Source: Nymphalis io
Taxonomy: Eukaryota; Arthropoda; Insecta; Lepidoptera; Nymphalidae
Reading direction: 5' to 3'
NCBI RefSeq assembly: GCF_905147045.1
Contig: NC_065893.1
Location: 2,728,001-2,792,000, forward strand
Length of the DNA: 64,000 nucleotides
A program made the position numbers and the translations under genes. Shown piece after piece: positions 26,111 through 39,500 of the stretch. The notes below the pieces were generated by a model. That model made no database searches, was not told the DNA's origin, and saw only the letters and a list, made by a program, of their open reading frames with translations. The first letter of the stretch is position 1. Each line of letters starts with the position of its first letter.

Positions 26111-26583
26111 GTAAGTTTATCGTTTATTTACTTATTGATTAAGTCAAAAATAAATTTAGTTACTTATTTAATTTTGCATTACGTTGAATATGAAATTATT
26201 AGTAGTTAGTAATTCTAAAATGAAATTCTTGCCTGTATGAAGCCCTACACTAAACAAGTTTTGTGTATTTATTTAAAGCTAAAACTGATTTTCAGTGCTA
26301 GTTTTATTATATCTTTTTTAAAGCTCCTAGTAAGCATGGTCTATTAAATTGTGCTTAAGATCAAACCTATTCAGATTAAAAAATACTTCATCCTGTTAAC
26401 CTTTTGATAAACCTGTATATATATACATGCAACTATAAACAAAGACTTAAAAAATATTTGACATTATAAAATTTGCATGTAAAAAGTGAAGCCGAAGATT
26501 TTTTTATGAGCTTCAAAACAAAAAATATTTTTTTTAAGGATTCGCTTAAAAAAAATTAAGGTCGTGTGCATTCTTTAGCATTT

Positions 26584-27240
26584 ATAGAAGGTGGATTACC
26601 AGGGTGGCGGCGAAAATGACGATACGTTATATAAGAAAACACTTGTAATGCTCGTTACAACGGTTACAATACCAATGCCCGGTATATTTAAACTGGCGGT
26701 ATTTAAACAAAAACATCTTGACCTAATTTAATACTAAATTTACAAACTTAAAAGATAATATTAAACATTGTCTATCTTAATTATTCTAATGATTATTTAC
26801 GGACAAATATTATTTAATATTACAGGATTATGTAACATTAAATATTAAAGATTAATATATTACACCGGAAGTTGATAAGCAGCAGATAACCTAGCCAGAT
26901 CAGTAAAATAAGATTCTAGTAGCTTAATCCTTACATTATACATAATAAAACAAAATTATTATAGCATTGATTAATCGACATAATTTGAGAAAATATAAAC
27001 AAACAATAAGCACTATTTATTAATTGCGCCGGAAGCTGACAAGCAGAAGGCGCCATTAATAAATAGAATAATATATAATAAAATGTTCCAAGTATAAACA
27101 AATATGAATCAACTATTTATTTGATTATGAAATTACTAATTAAATTGTTAAACAGAAGTTTTAATCTATACTTATAAATAATCATCAAGATGTACCCGAA
27201 CTAGCCGTATATGTAGGACCGGAAGTATTAATTGATAACA
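26584..27240. mobile_element. 657-bp insertion in the intron-1 copy, unclassified
   Basis: Absent from copy 1, where the flanks meet at about 14081. CATT on both sides may be a target duplication. No terminal inverted repeats or coding frame seen. An internal CCGGAAG motif recurs at about 26864, 27029 and 27219, twice followed by TGAYAAGCAG. Confidence 0.6.
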
Positions 27241-27365
27241 CATTACTACAGCTATAGATGTACTTTAATTTAAATAGTAATAAAAAAAATAATCGTCTAC
27301 ATATTTGTGCAAGTATTATAAAGTGATTATTAGAGAAATTAATTCAAATGCATAAAAGAGAAATA

Positions 27366-27660
27366 TGTGTATAGATGCCACTTTTCCCTCAATTTGAAAA
27401 GAGGTCAGGTGCAGAACCAATGCTTTTACATATTTTCTGAGGCTTAATGCTGCCAACTCCTTAAACTGAGTTCAACTGAGAATAGCCTGACAGAAAAACT
27501 AGCTTTATATTTTCTACGACCTGAACCTTGAACCCAGAACCTCGGGACCGGCAGCTTAAAAAGCTAGTCACTAATCCAACAAGGCAGTTGAATATATGGC
27601 TACTAGGAGAACATAACATCCCATTTTTCTTTCCACCGAATACCACCAAAAATACTAAAT
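27366..27660 (-). mobile_element. tRNA-derived SINE in array unit 1
   Basis: On the reverse strand: CTGCCTTGTTGGATTAGTGA (A-box side), then GGTTCTGGGTTCAAGG (B-box), CTCAGTTGAACTCAG, and a tail with AAGAGGTCAGG in the sense given. The same element is at 31075 and 51448. Confidence 0.75.
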
Positions 27661-28136
27661 TAAAAGCTTTTTAATACCGTCGCATATTTCGTTCGTTCCT
27701 AATACTTTATAATTAAGATTAAAAATATTTTTAATTATTATATCATGATGAGAGTAGTGGACATTTCTTTTCGAAAATTATCAATGTAAATGTGTAACGC
27801 AGTCGGCATACAAAACTAAAAAAAAAATCGGCTTTAATTATTCGTTAAACAATTGTAATTTATTTTGTTTCAAATGCCAAATCAATGATGACAGAAAGAT
27901 AAATCAATGTTTAACTAAACCGCTATTAATTTTTTTTTCTGTTTGTGTGAATATTGGCCCTATTAGCCTTTACAGCGTCACCGGTTTTGGGAAGAGTACT
28001 AGACTTCGCCTTGAAGCAGCCACTAAGTAATGTTTATAAGCAGGTTATGTATAGCTAAGATATCCGTGAAACAGAAAAAGAGCAACTTAACAATCATAGC
28101 CTTAGTACATAGCACATAGCATTTGTACGATACATA

Positions 28137-28985
28137 TTAAGTCCTTACATATGAAATTAGCATTTTGTCGTACTGACCACTTTGATCTGAAATATCTCCT
28201 CTTTGATTAAGAATTCCAAATTCAAATTTATAAATTAATTTAGCTGGTACATTTGAGTTTTGAAAACAGTCGTTCGTTTGTTTTTTCCTCATTATTTTTT
28301 TCTTTGGCGTCGCTTGTTACCGCACAATAGAAAACATGAAATATCGGTATATTTACGAGTATGAGTTCTACCGTGGCTGTGAAACAGTGCTGCAGAAACA
28401 GCTCAAAGGATTAATGATGTGTAGAAGTTTAGTACGTTTTTGGTGTCAACGTTTTCGTTCTGGAGATTTCGACCTTCAGAACCAAAGTGGAAAATGAAGA
28501 ATTAAAGACTATTGTGGAAGCGGATCCATCACAAAGCACTTTAGAGATAGCTGCAGGCTTCGGGGTAAGTGATAAAACTGTATTAATCCACTTGAAGCAA
28601 ATCGGGAAAGTAAAAAAACTTAAACAATGGGTACCTCATGAATTGAGTGAATCGAACTTGCAAACACGCGTCGACCGATGTGTTACTTTGCTCAACCGAA
28701 ACAATAATGAAGGGATTTTAAATCGAATCATTACTTGTGATGAAAAGTGAATACTGTACAATAATCGGAAGCGCTCGTCAGCCGAATCCTGCCCTAAACG
28801 AAAATTGACTCAGAAAAAGTTACTTGAGAGTGTTTGGTGGACTAGCGCCAGTGTCGTTCACTACAGCTTTCTAAAATCTGGCCAAACGATTACGGCAGAT
28901 ATCTATTGTCAGCCACTGCAAACCATGAAGGAAGAACTAGCTGCTAAACAACCGAGATTGGTCAATCGCTCTAGGCCAATAGCTA
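28137..28985 (+). pseudogene. Truncated mariner transposase (array unit 1/2 junction)
   Basis: Starts at a TA with a mariner-like end, TTAAGTCCTTACATATG. The reading frames, with shifts, show AAETAQRINDV, RSGDFDLQN, EIAAGFGVSD, WVPHEL and ITCDEK, the first catalytic Asp followed by a stop. The copy of this locus at 51440-52020 lacks the element and reads straight through, so it preserves the empty target site. The end of the transposase and the 3' repeat are missing. Confidence 0.85.
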
Positions 28986-29792
28986 CAAGTTTAGTATTAT
29001 ATAATAATAGTACAACTTTAATGTTTAGTATTCAAATTTATACTAATTATGTATCATTAGATAATTTTTTTTTAATCAGTTGCTTACATCAAATCTTTAT
29101 TTTTTAAATCATATTTCTTGTATGCGTTATTGTTATATGTGGGGGAATCAAAGGCTCATCATAATTATCTATATAACTGTCAAACAATATAATATTTAAA
29201 TTTATATAAACATATTCCTTAAACACATAACTTTATTTTACTCGGCAAATACTGGCGCGTGGAAACAAATAGTCCACCCAGCCCAGCTGAAATTATCTGG
29301 ATTCAGGATCGCTTTCTGTAAGTTATCTTTCGAATACTCTCTTTGTTTTTACCATTATTATTTGCGTATTTGGTTTTCTAATAACTATTAACACATTACT
29401 TGTTTAATGACGACTTACAAGAATTGAATTAACAAAACATTTTACTATTTTGATTTTGTTTGATTGATTTTTATACAAATTTCTCTCATATTTTTCAATC
29501 GACAGTTTCTCGTATGTTATTTCCTTACAAACATACAAATAAATAAAATTAGTAATTCTATATTTGTTCAATTATATAAATGTAAAAAAAAACAAGCGTT
29601 CTACTAGCGTTTTTCTAGCGTACTGCGCGTCTCACCGTCTCGCTGTAAGCACGCACTTAGAAGCTATCTCATTCACCGGCTTGTCTGGTCCGAGTTAGTA
29701 TTTTAGGCCTGCATCGGCCGCACGTTTTGTCATACCGAGTTCAAGTGTCGAACAGTTCATTACAATTTAAGTGAATATAACAAATTTTCAAG

Positions 29793-29819
29793 ATGTGGGC
29801 GATCGCTTTCGTTTTTATT
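29793..29819 (+). CDS. Orphan copy of spz exon 1 (array unit 2)
   Basis: Identical to the 26084 copy, with intact start, MWAIAFVFI and donor site. It is the nearest intact exon 1 upstream of spz copy 2, whose own exon 1 is broken. Splicing to exon 2 at 37033 would restore a signal peptide in frame. Confidence 0.75.
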
Positions 29820-30292
29820 GTAAGTTTATCGTTTATTTACTTATTGATTAAGTCAAAAATAAATTTAGTTACTTATTTAATTTTGCATTACGTTGAATAT
29901 GAAATTATTAGTAGTTAGTAATTCTAAAATGAAATTCTTGCCTGTATGAAGCCCTACACTAAACAAGTTTTGTGTATTTATTTAAAGCTAAAACTGATTT
30001 TCAGTGCTAGTTTTATTATATCTTTTTTAAAGCTCCTAGTAAGCATGGTCTATTAAATTGTGCTTAAGATCAAACCTATTCAGATTAAAAAATACTTCAT
30101 CCTGTTAACCTTTTGATAAACCTGTATATATATACATGCAACTATAAACAAAGACTTAAAAAATATTTGACATTATAAAATTTGCATGTAAAAAGTGAAG
30201 CCGAAGATTTTTTTATGAGCTTCAAAACAAAAAATATTTTTTTTAAGGATTCGCTTAAAAAAAATTAAGGTCGTGTGCATTCTTTAGCATTT

Positions 30293-30949
30293 ATAGAAGG
30301 TGGATTACCAGGGTGGCGGCGAAAATGACGATACGTTATATAAGAAAACACTTGTAATGCTCGTTACAACGGTTACAATACCAATGCCCGGTATATTTAA
30401 ACTGGCGGTATTTAAACAAAAACATCTTGACCTAATTTAATACTAAATTTACAAACTTAAAAGATAATATTAAACATTGTCTATCTTAATTATTCTAATG
30501 ATTATTTACGGACAAATATTATTTAATATTACAGGATTATGTAACATTAAATATTAAAGATTAATATATTACACCGGAAGTTGATAAGCAGCAGATAACC
30601 TAGCCAGATCAGTAAAATAAGATTCTAGTAGCTTAATCCTTACATTATACATAATAAAACAAAATTATTATAGCATTGATTAATCGACATAATTTGAGAA
30701 AATATAAACAAACAATAAGCACTATTTATTAATTGCGCCGGAAGCTGACAAGCAGAAGGCGCCATTAATAAATAGAATAATATATAATAAAATGTTCCAA
30801 GTATAAACAAATATGAATCAACTATTTATTTGATTATGAAATTACTAATTAAATTGTTAAACAGAAGTTTTAATCTATACTTATAAATAATCATCAAGAT
30901 GTACCCGAACTAGCCGTATATGTAGGACCGGAAGTATTAATTGATAACA
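30293..30949. mobile_element. Second copy of the 657-bp unclassified insertion
   Basis: Carried along in array unit 2 at an offset of 3,709 bp; same content. Confidence 0.6.
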
Positions 30950-31074
30950 CATTACTACAGCTATAGATGTACTTTAATTTAAATAGTAATAAAAAAAATA
31001 ATCGTCTACATATTTGTGCAAGTATTATAAAGTGATTATTAGAGAAATTAATTCAAATGCATAAAAGAGAAATA

Positions 31075-31369
31075 TGTGTATAGATGCCACTTTTCCCTCA
31101 ATTTGAAAAGAGGTCAGGTGCAGAACCAATGCTTTTACATATTTTCTGAGGCTTAATGCTGCCAACTCCTTAAACTGAGTTCAACTGAGAATAGCCTGAC
31201 AGAAAAACTAGCTTTATATTTTCTACGACCTGAACCTTGAACCCAGAACCTCGGGACCGGCAGCTTAAAAAGCTAGTCACTAATCCAACAAGGCAGTTGA
31301 ATATATGGCTACTAGGAGAACATAACATCCCATTTTTCTTTCCACCGAATACCACCAAAAATACTAAAT
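31075..31369 (-). mobile_element. tRNA-derived SINE in array unit 2
   Basis: Array duplicate of the SINE at 27366-27660. Confidence 0.75.
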
Positions 31370-31845
31370 TAAAAGCTTTTTAATACCGTCGCATATTTCG
31401 TTCGTTCCTAATACTTTATAATTAAGATTAAAAATATTTTTAATTATTATATCATGATGAGAGTAGTGGACATTTCTTTTCGAAAATTATCAATGTAAAT
31501 GTGTAACGCAGTCGGCATACAAAACTAAAAAAAAAATCGGCTTTAATTATTCGTTAAACAATTGTAATTTATTTTGTTTCAAATGCCAAATCAATGATGA
31601 CAGAAAGATAAATCAATGTTTAACTAAACCGCTATTAATTTTTTTTTCTGTTTGTGTGAATATTGGCCCTATTAGCCTTTACAGCGTCACCGGTTTTGGG
31701 AAGAGTACTAGACTTCGCCTTGAAGCAGCCACTAAGTAATGTTTATAAGCAGGTTATGTATAGCTAAGATATCCGTGAAACAGAAAAAGAGCAACTTAAC
31801 AATCATAGCCTTAGTACATAGCACATAGCATTTGTACGATACATA

Positions 31846-32694
31846 TTAAGTCCTTACATATGAAATTAGCATTTTGTCGTACTGACCACTTTGATCTGAA
31901 ATATCTCCTCTTTGATTAAGAATTCCAAATTCAAATTTATAAATTAATTTAGCTGGTACATTTGAGTTTTGAAAACAGTCGTTCGTTTGTTTTTTCCTCA
32001 TTATTTTTTTCTTTGGCGTCGCTTGTTACCGCACAATAGAAAACATGAAATATCGGTATATTTACGAGTATGAGTTCTACCGTGGCTGTGAAACAGTGCT
32101 GCAGAAACAGCTCAAAGGATTAATGATGTGTAGAAGTTTAGTACGTTTTTGGTGTCAACGTTTTCGTTCTGGAGATTTCGACCTTCAGAACCAAAGTGGA
32201 AAATGAAGAATTAAAGACTATTGTGGAAGCGGATCCATCACAAAGCACTTTAGAGATAGCTGCAGGCTTCGGGGTAAGTGATAAAACTGTATTAATCCAC
32301 TTGAAGCAAATCGGGAAAGTAAAAAAACTTAAACAATGGGTACCTCATGAATTGAGTGAATCGAACTTGCAAACACGCGTCGACCGATGTGTTACTTTGC
32401 TCAACCGAAACAATAATGAAGGGATTTTAAATCGAATCATTACTTGTGATGAAAAGTGAATACTGTACAATAATCGGAAGCGCTCGTCAGCCGAATCCTG
32501 CCCTAAACGAAAATTGACTCAGAAAAAGTTACTTGAGAGTGTTTGGTGGACTAGCGCCAGTGTCGTTCACTACAGCTTTCTAAAATCTGGCCAAACGATT
32601 ACGGCAGATATCTATTGTCAGCCACTGCAAACCATGAAGGAAGAACTAGCTGCTAAACAACCGAGATTGGTCAATCGCTCTAGGCCAATAGCTA
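31846..32694 (+). pseudogene. Truncated mariner transposase (array unit 2/3 junction)
   Basis: Same stops and frame breaks as the 28137 copy, showing that the unit was copied after the transposase died. Confidence 0.85.
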
Positions 32695-33469
32695 CAAGTT
32701 TAGTATTATATAATAATAGTACAACTTTAATGTTTAGTATTCAAATTTATACTAATTATGTATCATTAGATAATTTTTTTTTAATCAGTTGCTTACATCA
32801 AATCTTTATTTTTTAAATCATATTTCTTGTATGCGTTATTGTTATATGTGGGGGAATCAAAGGCTCATCATAATTATCTATATAACTGTCAAACAATATA
32901 ATATTTAAATTTATATAAACATATTCCTTAAACACATAACTTTATTTTACTCGGCAAATACTGGCGCGTGGAAACAAATAGTCCACCCAGCCCAGCTGAA
33001 ATTATCTGGATTCAGGATCGCTTTCTGTAAGTTATCTTTCGAATACTCTCTTTGTTTTTACCATTATTATTTGCGTATTTGGTTTTCTAATAACTATTAA
33101 CACATTACTTGTTTAATGATGACTTACAAGAATTGAATTGTCAAAACAATTTACTATTTTGATTTTGTTTGATTGATTTTTATACAAATTTCTCTCATAT
33201 TTTTCAATCGACAGTTTCTTGTATGTTATTTCCTTACAAACATACAAATAAATAAAATTAGTAATTCTATATTTGTTCAATTATATAAATGTAAGAAAAA
33301 CAAGCGTTCTACTAGCGTTTTTTTAGCGTACTGCGCGTCTCACCGTCTCGTCGTAAGTACGCACTTAGAAGCTATCTCATTTACCGGCTTGTCTGGTCCG
33401 AGTTAGTATTTTAGGCCTGCATCGGCCTCACGTTTTGTCATATCGAGTTGAATTGTCGAACAGTTCATT

Positions 33470-33478
33470 ATGATTTAA
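33470..33478 (+). other. Two-codon upstream ORF, only in exon-1 copy D
   Basis: ATG ATT TAA arises here from a base change. The other three copies read ACG or ACA at the first codon. Confidence 0.8.
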
Positions 33479-33500
33479 GTGAATACAACAAATTTTTAAG

Positions 33501-36500
33501 ATGTGAGCGATCGCATTCGTTTTTATTGTAAGTATTATTGTATTGTTATTAACTTTCTTTTATACGAATTAATTATTCTTTCGATGTTTAAAAGTCTTTT
33601 TTCTTAAGAACACATTTAGTACCTACCTTCATTTTAACTAACTCACTGCCTTAAATATTATTCATCGGTATCTTTAAAACTTCAACATTGTATAATTTAC
33701 TTTTAATTTAAAACTAATTAACCTGTCTTAATTATCGGGTACCAAAACGTTTCAACTTAACATATTTAATATCAAGTTAAAGGAAAAGTTACAATCCGTA
33801 CCGTAACAGCCTGTGAATGTCCCACTGCTGGGCCACAGCCTGTGAATTTGCGAAGAGGCCTTAGCCTCTTCTCCCTTTTTGAGGATTGGAGCTTATTCCA
33901 CCACACTGCTCCAGTGTGGGTGGTGGAATACACATGTTGCAGAATTTCGATAAAATTAGACACTTGCAGGTTTTCTCACGATATTTTCCTTCACCGAAAA
34001 GCACGAGATGAATTATAACAGAAATTTAGCAGATGAAAATTCAGGGGTGCTTGCCCGGGTTGAACCCATGTTCATCGGTTAAGATTCACGCGTTCTTACC
34101 ACTGGGTCATCTCGACTTATAATTTGTGTATATAAACGAACATATATTTATGATCCAATGACCATAAACAACAGTTGTTAGTATCGAATTAATACAAATA
34201 TTATTTCAATACATAAAACTGTCTTTGGTAATATATAACATTACAAAGTTATTATGTATATTAAAAGAAATAAAAATTTCTTAAATCATTTATTGGCAGT
34301 TAAATAATCGATTACATTAAATTATCAATAAAATCGTGTATAATTGAAGTGTGTTGTTTAGCTTAATTATTGTATTCATAGGAAACATTCAATTACAATA
34401 ATTCTCACATTAAGGCATAAAATAATAAAACCTCACACACACACATATGAGTAAAGCTCATATTATATACAACTGAAGTAGCATTGATTATTATGGAAGT
34501 ATGGTTCCTGTTCAAAAGAATTTATCAACTTGATTAATAATTACTGGCTATTGTTCAAATTTGAAGGAACATCTAGTGAATTTAAAATGATAGTGCTTAT
34601 GAGCATAAATGTTTCCCAAATGGTAGCGCAAAAAAACAGAAGTAACGGTCGTAAAGCGGTGCACATCCCTACCATACCCACGCTGCTTGAGGTCGAGTTC
34701 TCTAACATCCGTGAACTCCACGCTAACCTCAACGCTGGACAGCGTTCACCATCTCAAGACAGCTCGGCCAACAATGTTGTTTCTCACGGAGACACAAATA
34801 CTCCGCCTTGCCGATACCAGCTACCTTAATTATCCCGGCTACATGCTTGAAGAATCCTTCAAAGCGAAAGCCGGAGTATGCTTGTTCGTCAGGACGGATG
34901 TTTGCTGTCACCGACTGCGCTGCTTGGAGGATCCCTCCTTCTCCATGTTGGTGGTACGTGTGGACCTGGTTCGTCAGAGTCGAGTTTACGTGTGCCTCTA
35001 CAGATCCCACAATGGTGACTTGGAGACAAGCCGATTATTTGACCTTAGTCGGGTGGCTCACCATGAATCATGGTTGAAATCCCTCAAAACTGACCATCCT
35101 GGAAGGACTGCTCATGCTTTTGCTCTCACACATGACTTGACCGAACTGGTTGATCAGCCCACCAGGATCCCAGACATTGATGGGCAAGCAACTTCTCTAC
35201 TGGACCTTCTGCTGACTTTTCACCCGGTGGAATATCAGGTTGTGGTTCAAGCTCCACTTGGTTCTTCAGATCACAGCCTTATATCTGCCAGAGTGCCACA
35301 TGCCAAGCTGCCGCCACCAGCAGTATGCAAGCGTCGCGTTTGGCACTATAAATCAGCAGATTGGGAAGGTATGCGCGATTACTATGCGTCGGTCCCTTGG
35401 AAGGAACGTTGCTCCGGTGGGAATGACCCGATAGCTAGTGCCGCTGCTGTTGCTGATGAGATCATGTTGGGAATGGAATATTCCTATCATTCCTACCTCA
35501 GAAATCGTCAGTAGGGGTACGCGTAACCGTTGGTTCACTCGTGAATGTGCCGATACTGTATCGTCTAAGCAGGCGGCATATCGCGAGTGGATCAACGACT
35601 GCATTAGCGGGGCATCTAACATTGACTCACTGAAAGCAAACTACAATAAAAATTCCAAGTCCTGTAGGAAGGCGAGATGGCTCTGTGGTAAGAACGCGTG
35701 AATCTTAACCGATGATCGTGGGTTCAAACCCGGGCAAGCACCACTGAATTTTCATGTGCTTAATTTGTGATTATAATTCATCTCGTGCTTTACGGTGAAG
35801 GACAACATCGTGAGGAAACCTGCATGTGTCTAATTTCACTGAAATTCTGCCACATTCTACCAACCCGCATTGGAGCAGCGTGGTGGAATAAGCTCCAAAC
35901 CTTCTCCTCAAAAAGAGGAGAGGAGGCCTTTAGCCCAGCAGTGGGACATTCACAGGCTGTTACGATTACGGTAGGAAGGCATACACGAGAGCGGAGCACA
36001 GCGCATTGTACAGATTGGTCATGAACTTGTTTCGCATCCTACGAACTCCCGTAGCTTCAGGCGTCTGACCAAGTCTGTGCAAAACAATTTATGCCAACCT
36101 TCTCTGCCACCGCTCAGAAATCCGGACGGATTGCTAGCTCACAGTCCGCAAGAGAAAGCCGGTCTCCTTGCTAAACTCTTTACCGATAACAACAATATCT
36201 TCATGTGGCCATACGATGCCTGACATCAAAATCAGGCAACGTGATGTGCGTGCGGAGCTGCAATCACTTGATGTACGGAAAGCTAGCGGTTCCGATGGAA
36301 TATCCATAGTGCTGCAGAAGTGTGCGGCGGAGCTGTTTCCTGTGTTAACGCGCCTGTTCCAACTTTCTCTCTCTCTCTCGGGATGTGTGCCGGAGGCTTG
36401 GAGGAGAGCTAACGTGCAAGCGGTTACCAAAAAAGGGGATCGGTCTGACCCTGAAAATTATCAGCCAATAGCTATCACCTCAGTACTTTGTGATGGAACG

Positions 36501-39500
36501 GATTCTAAACAACCAACTGATCCATTACCTAGAAGATCACTGTCTAATTAATGATCGTCAGTACGGGTTTCGACCAAAACGGTCTACAAGTGATAACAAG
36601 ACAACACACATATGCAGTAATTATGTGCATAATTTTATTGATCACGATCTTTATTAATCTGATAAAACAGGAGTTTTAAATGTGTTTCCTTAAAAAGATC
36701 TTCATGTTTTTTTTTAATATTGCGACGGATACCTCTTTTTACATCAATGGTTCGAAAAAACTTACACGCTTACAAAATTACCTTCTCCTCAAAATGGAGA
36801 GGAGGCCTTAGCCCAGCAGTGGGACATTAACAGGCTGTTACTGTTACTGTTACAAAATAATAGTAATTTATTCATATTTCGTCAAACAAATATTAACGTT
36901 CATATTACAGAATCGTATAAGATATATAAGTGGTAGTTGGTAGCTTGAAATCTGTTATTTACATAATAAGGAAAACTGTGTTTTATTAATATTGAACTCT
37001 AATTATATTTATATAAATTATCTGGTTTACAGGTCAGCGCTAGTCTTCAACCAACATATGCAGCAATCCCTAAGCATCGTAAGTTACAAATGTTTTATAA
37101 TTTTATTGATTACACCATACAAATAAAACCAAAAAACATTTCAAGATGATGGAGTATGACAACAAATAATCGTACGAGATTTTAAGAATATTAAAACCTC
37201 ATCCTGGTTCAGAGTTAATCATTATAGAAATAAATTTTGTATCTATGATTAATTTACTCTATGAAGGAATAATATAAGCAAACGGGCGATAGTCACCATG
37301 GTAAGTGGTCCTTACATCCTTAAAGCACCAACCTTGGCAATTAAGATGTTATGTCCCTTGTGCCCGTAGTTAAATTTGCTCACACAACAGGCAGTCAACG
37401 ATACTAAATATTGTTGTTTGGCGGTAGAATATTAGATGATTGGGTAGTACATACCCAACGGTAAAGTGACCAATGATTCGAAATGTCTATTCTACGGAAA
37501 AGTTTTGACTAAATCTGTAATTACTTTGTTTCTCGAATTAAATTGAAGATGATAACCGTATTGACAAGTGAGTTGTTTTGAAATAATATAAGTAAAATTT
37601 CAGCAATGGAAAAATCATCGATTCAATATCCGAAACCAATCAATCAAGAAGTTGAAGAAATCCCGGACTCCTGCAAGGACCTCACATATTGTACAGTGAA
37701 ACCAAAAGATTACCCAGAAGATAAATTCAACGTAATGTTCAAGGATTATGTAAGTTACAACTTTGATATGATTCCCAGCAGATACAATAATACCGTCTTA
37801 TTTCTGTCTGTGGATTTGGTTTTCCTCTTTAGTGTTAACACATTCTAATTAATTTTAAATAAAACCTTGTGTTAATATTCCCTTACTAATAGAATTTGCT
37901 TAACATGTTACTAGTAAATAAATAAAAAAATAAGTATCGTAGGGGTAAAATCTAATAATACTACGTTGGATTAAAAACATGTCTTAAAAAACATGTAATA
38001 AATTACTTAGAGAGGCATTCGTAGACATCGCAGAGGAGCAGATGACAAGAGCTGCCATACTCCTAATTCTCAACCCAATGAAGCTGATGAAGTGAATGTA
38101 ATGCGTATAAAAGTCATACATTCAACCGAGGATATCATTATTGTCAATCGTGCATGGTTCATGAAATGATAAAAACCGCATAAAAAACATTTTATATCAT
38201 AAAAGTATCAATACATCTTCTCACGATATAATAAATTTTAAACGATTTTCTTGAAATAAAAACGGAAAATTCTAGAACAGCAACGGCATGATATTTCAGA
38301 AATAACAAAATTCATTCCACTAACCTTCGTCTAACCATCTCAAAATTAATTATGATTAATGATTTAAATTGAACATTTTAATGATATCTTTTGAATGTGA
38401 TTATTAAATATAAAATTCTTCATCCTTACAGAAAGCGTTACCTCAACCCACTATGGTAGTTGAACTTAAGAACCGACAAGGCGAACCCGATAGCACAGAC
38501 AACTGCGAGAGTGAAGTGACCGTAAGTTTAATTTCTAGTTTTTTTTAATAACCTTAATTTTTTGTTTAATTTACTTTGAACCGGTTAAATGTTAAATTTG
38601 GTTTATCGATCAATTTAATTTTACATATTTTACAGTAAAACAATTTTATGCAAATAAATTAGGAAGGTTTAAATGATTGATCAATCAAAGGCTTTGTGTC
38701 TTCGTAGTATAAAATTAATGTATTTTTTCCACAAAAAAATGCAATAAACAAATAGAGATTTTGAATTTTTGATGAATTAAGTTATTTAAATATTTATAAA
38801 TAATTCATTTAACTACTATCGTAATTATTTCGCCTCGACTTTTAGGAATCGAAATCTTAAATTATACCAAATGGCAGTTAATTCGCAATTGCATATATGA
38901 TTTATTTATTATATAAATAAATCTACTACTCTAGTAATAATGCAGATAAATGCCATACGGAAATTGTATTGTCCAAGGTGACGAACAGGCTTTTCTTAAG
39001 AATACTGTTGTTGTATATTTTGCATATGTTCATCAGTGTTTACATTTGATATTCTACACATATTTATAATTTTATAACAAGATTATAAACCTGTAGACCT
39101 CGAGACCGGGGTTCAAGCCCTGGCTCGGAATAATAAAATAATCATTGTGTTTTTCTCTTAACAAATTCTCAGTAGCAGCCCGAAATGATAGGAAAATATG
39201 AAATATGCTTGAATTATATTTTAGTATTAATGTTGGTTTTATTTTATCTAATAGTACGAACCCCTCTACAAAGTAAGACGAAGGAATGATGAACCTTGGC
39301 GCACAGTGATCCAAGCTCCTAGTCAAGATTTCATTCAACGTGTACGTCTTGAGAGATGCTTGTAAGTTATAAAATTACATTACGATTATAAAATTACAAT
39401 AACAGCAATGCTTTCGATAAATGCTATCATTGGCATTATAATATATACTCGTCAAACCTTATATGATTAAGATATTATGTTCCTTGGGTGTATTATTTAT

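Larger units (their letters stand above)
25144..33117. repeat. Tandem array, 3,709-bp unit, about 2.15 copies
   Basis: Sequence from about 25144 recurs at an offset of 3708-3709 and again at 7417. Each unit holds a mariner 3' half, the spz upstream region, spz exon 1, part of intron 1 with a 657-bp insertion, a SINE, and the mariner 5' half of the next unit. By eye, units differ by one base near 25721/29430 and one A in a homopolymer. The third copy starts to differ at about 33118. This is either very recent or an assembly artefact. Confidence 0.9.
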
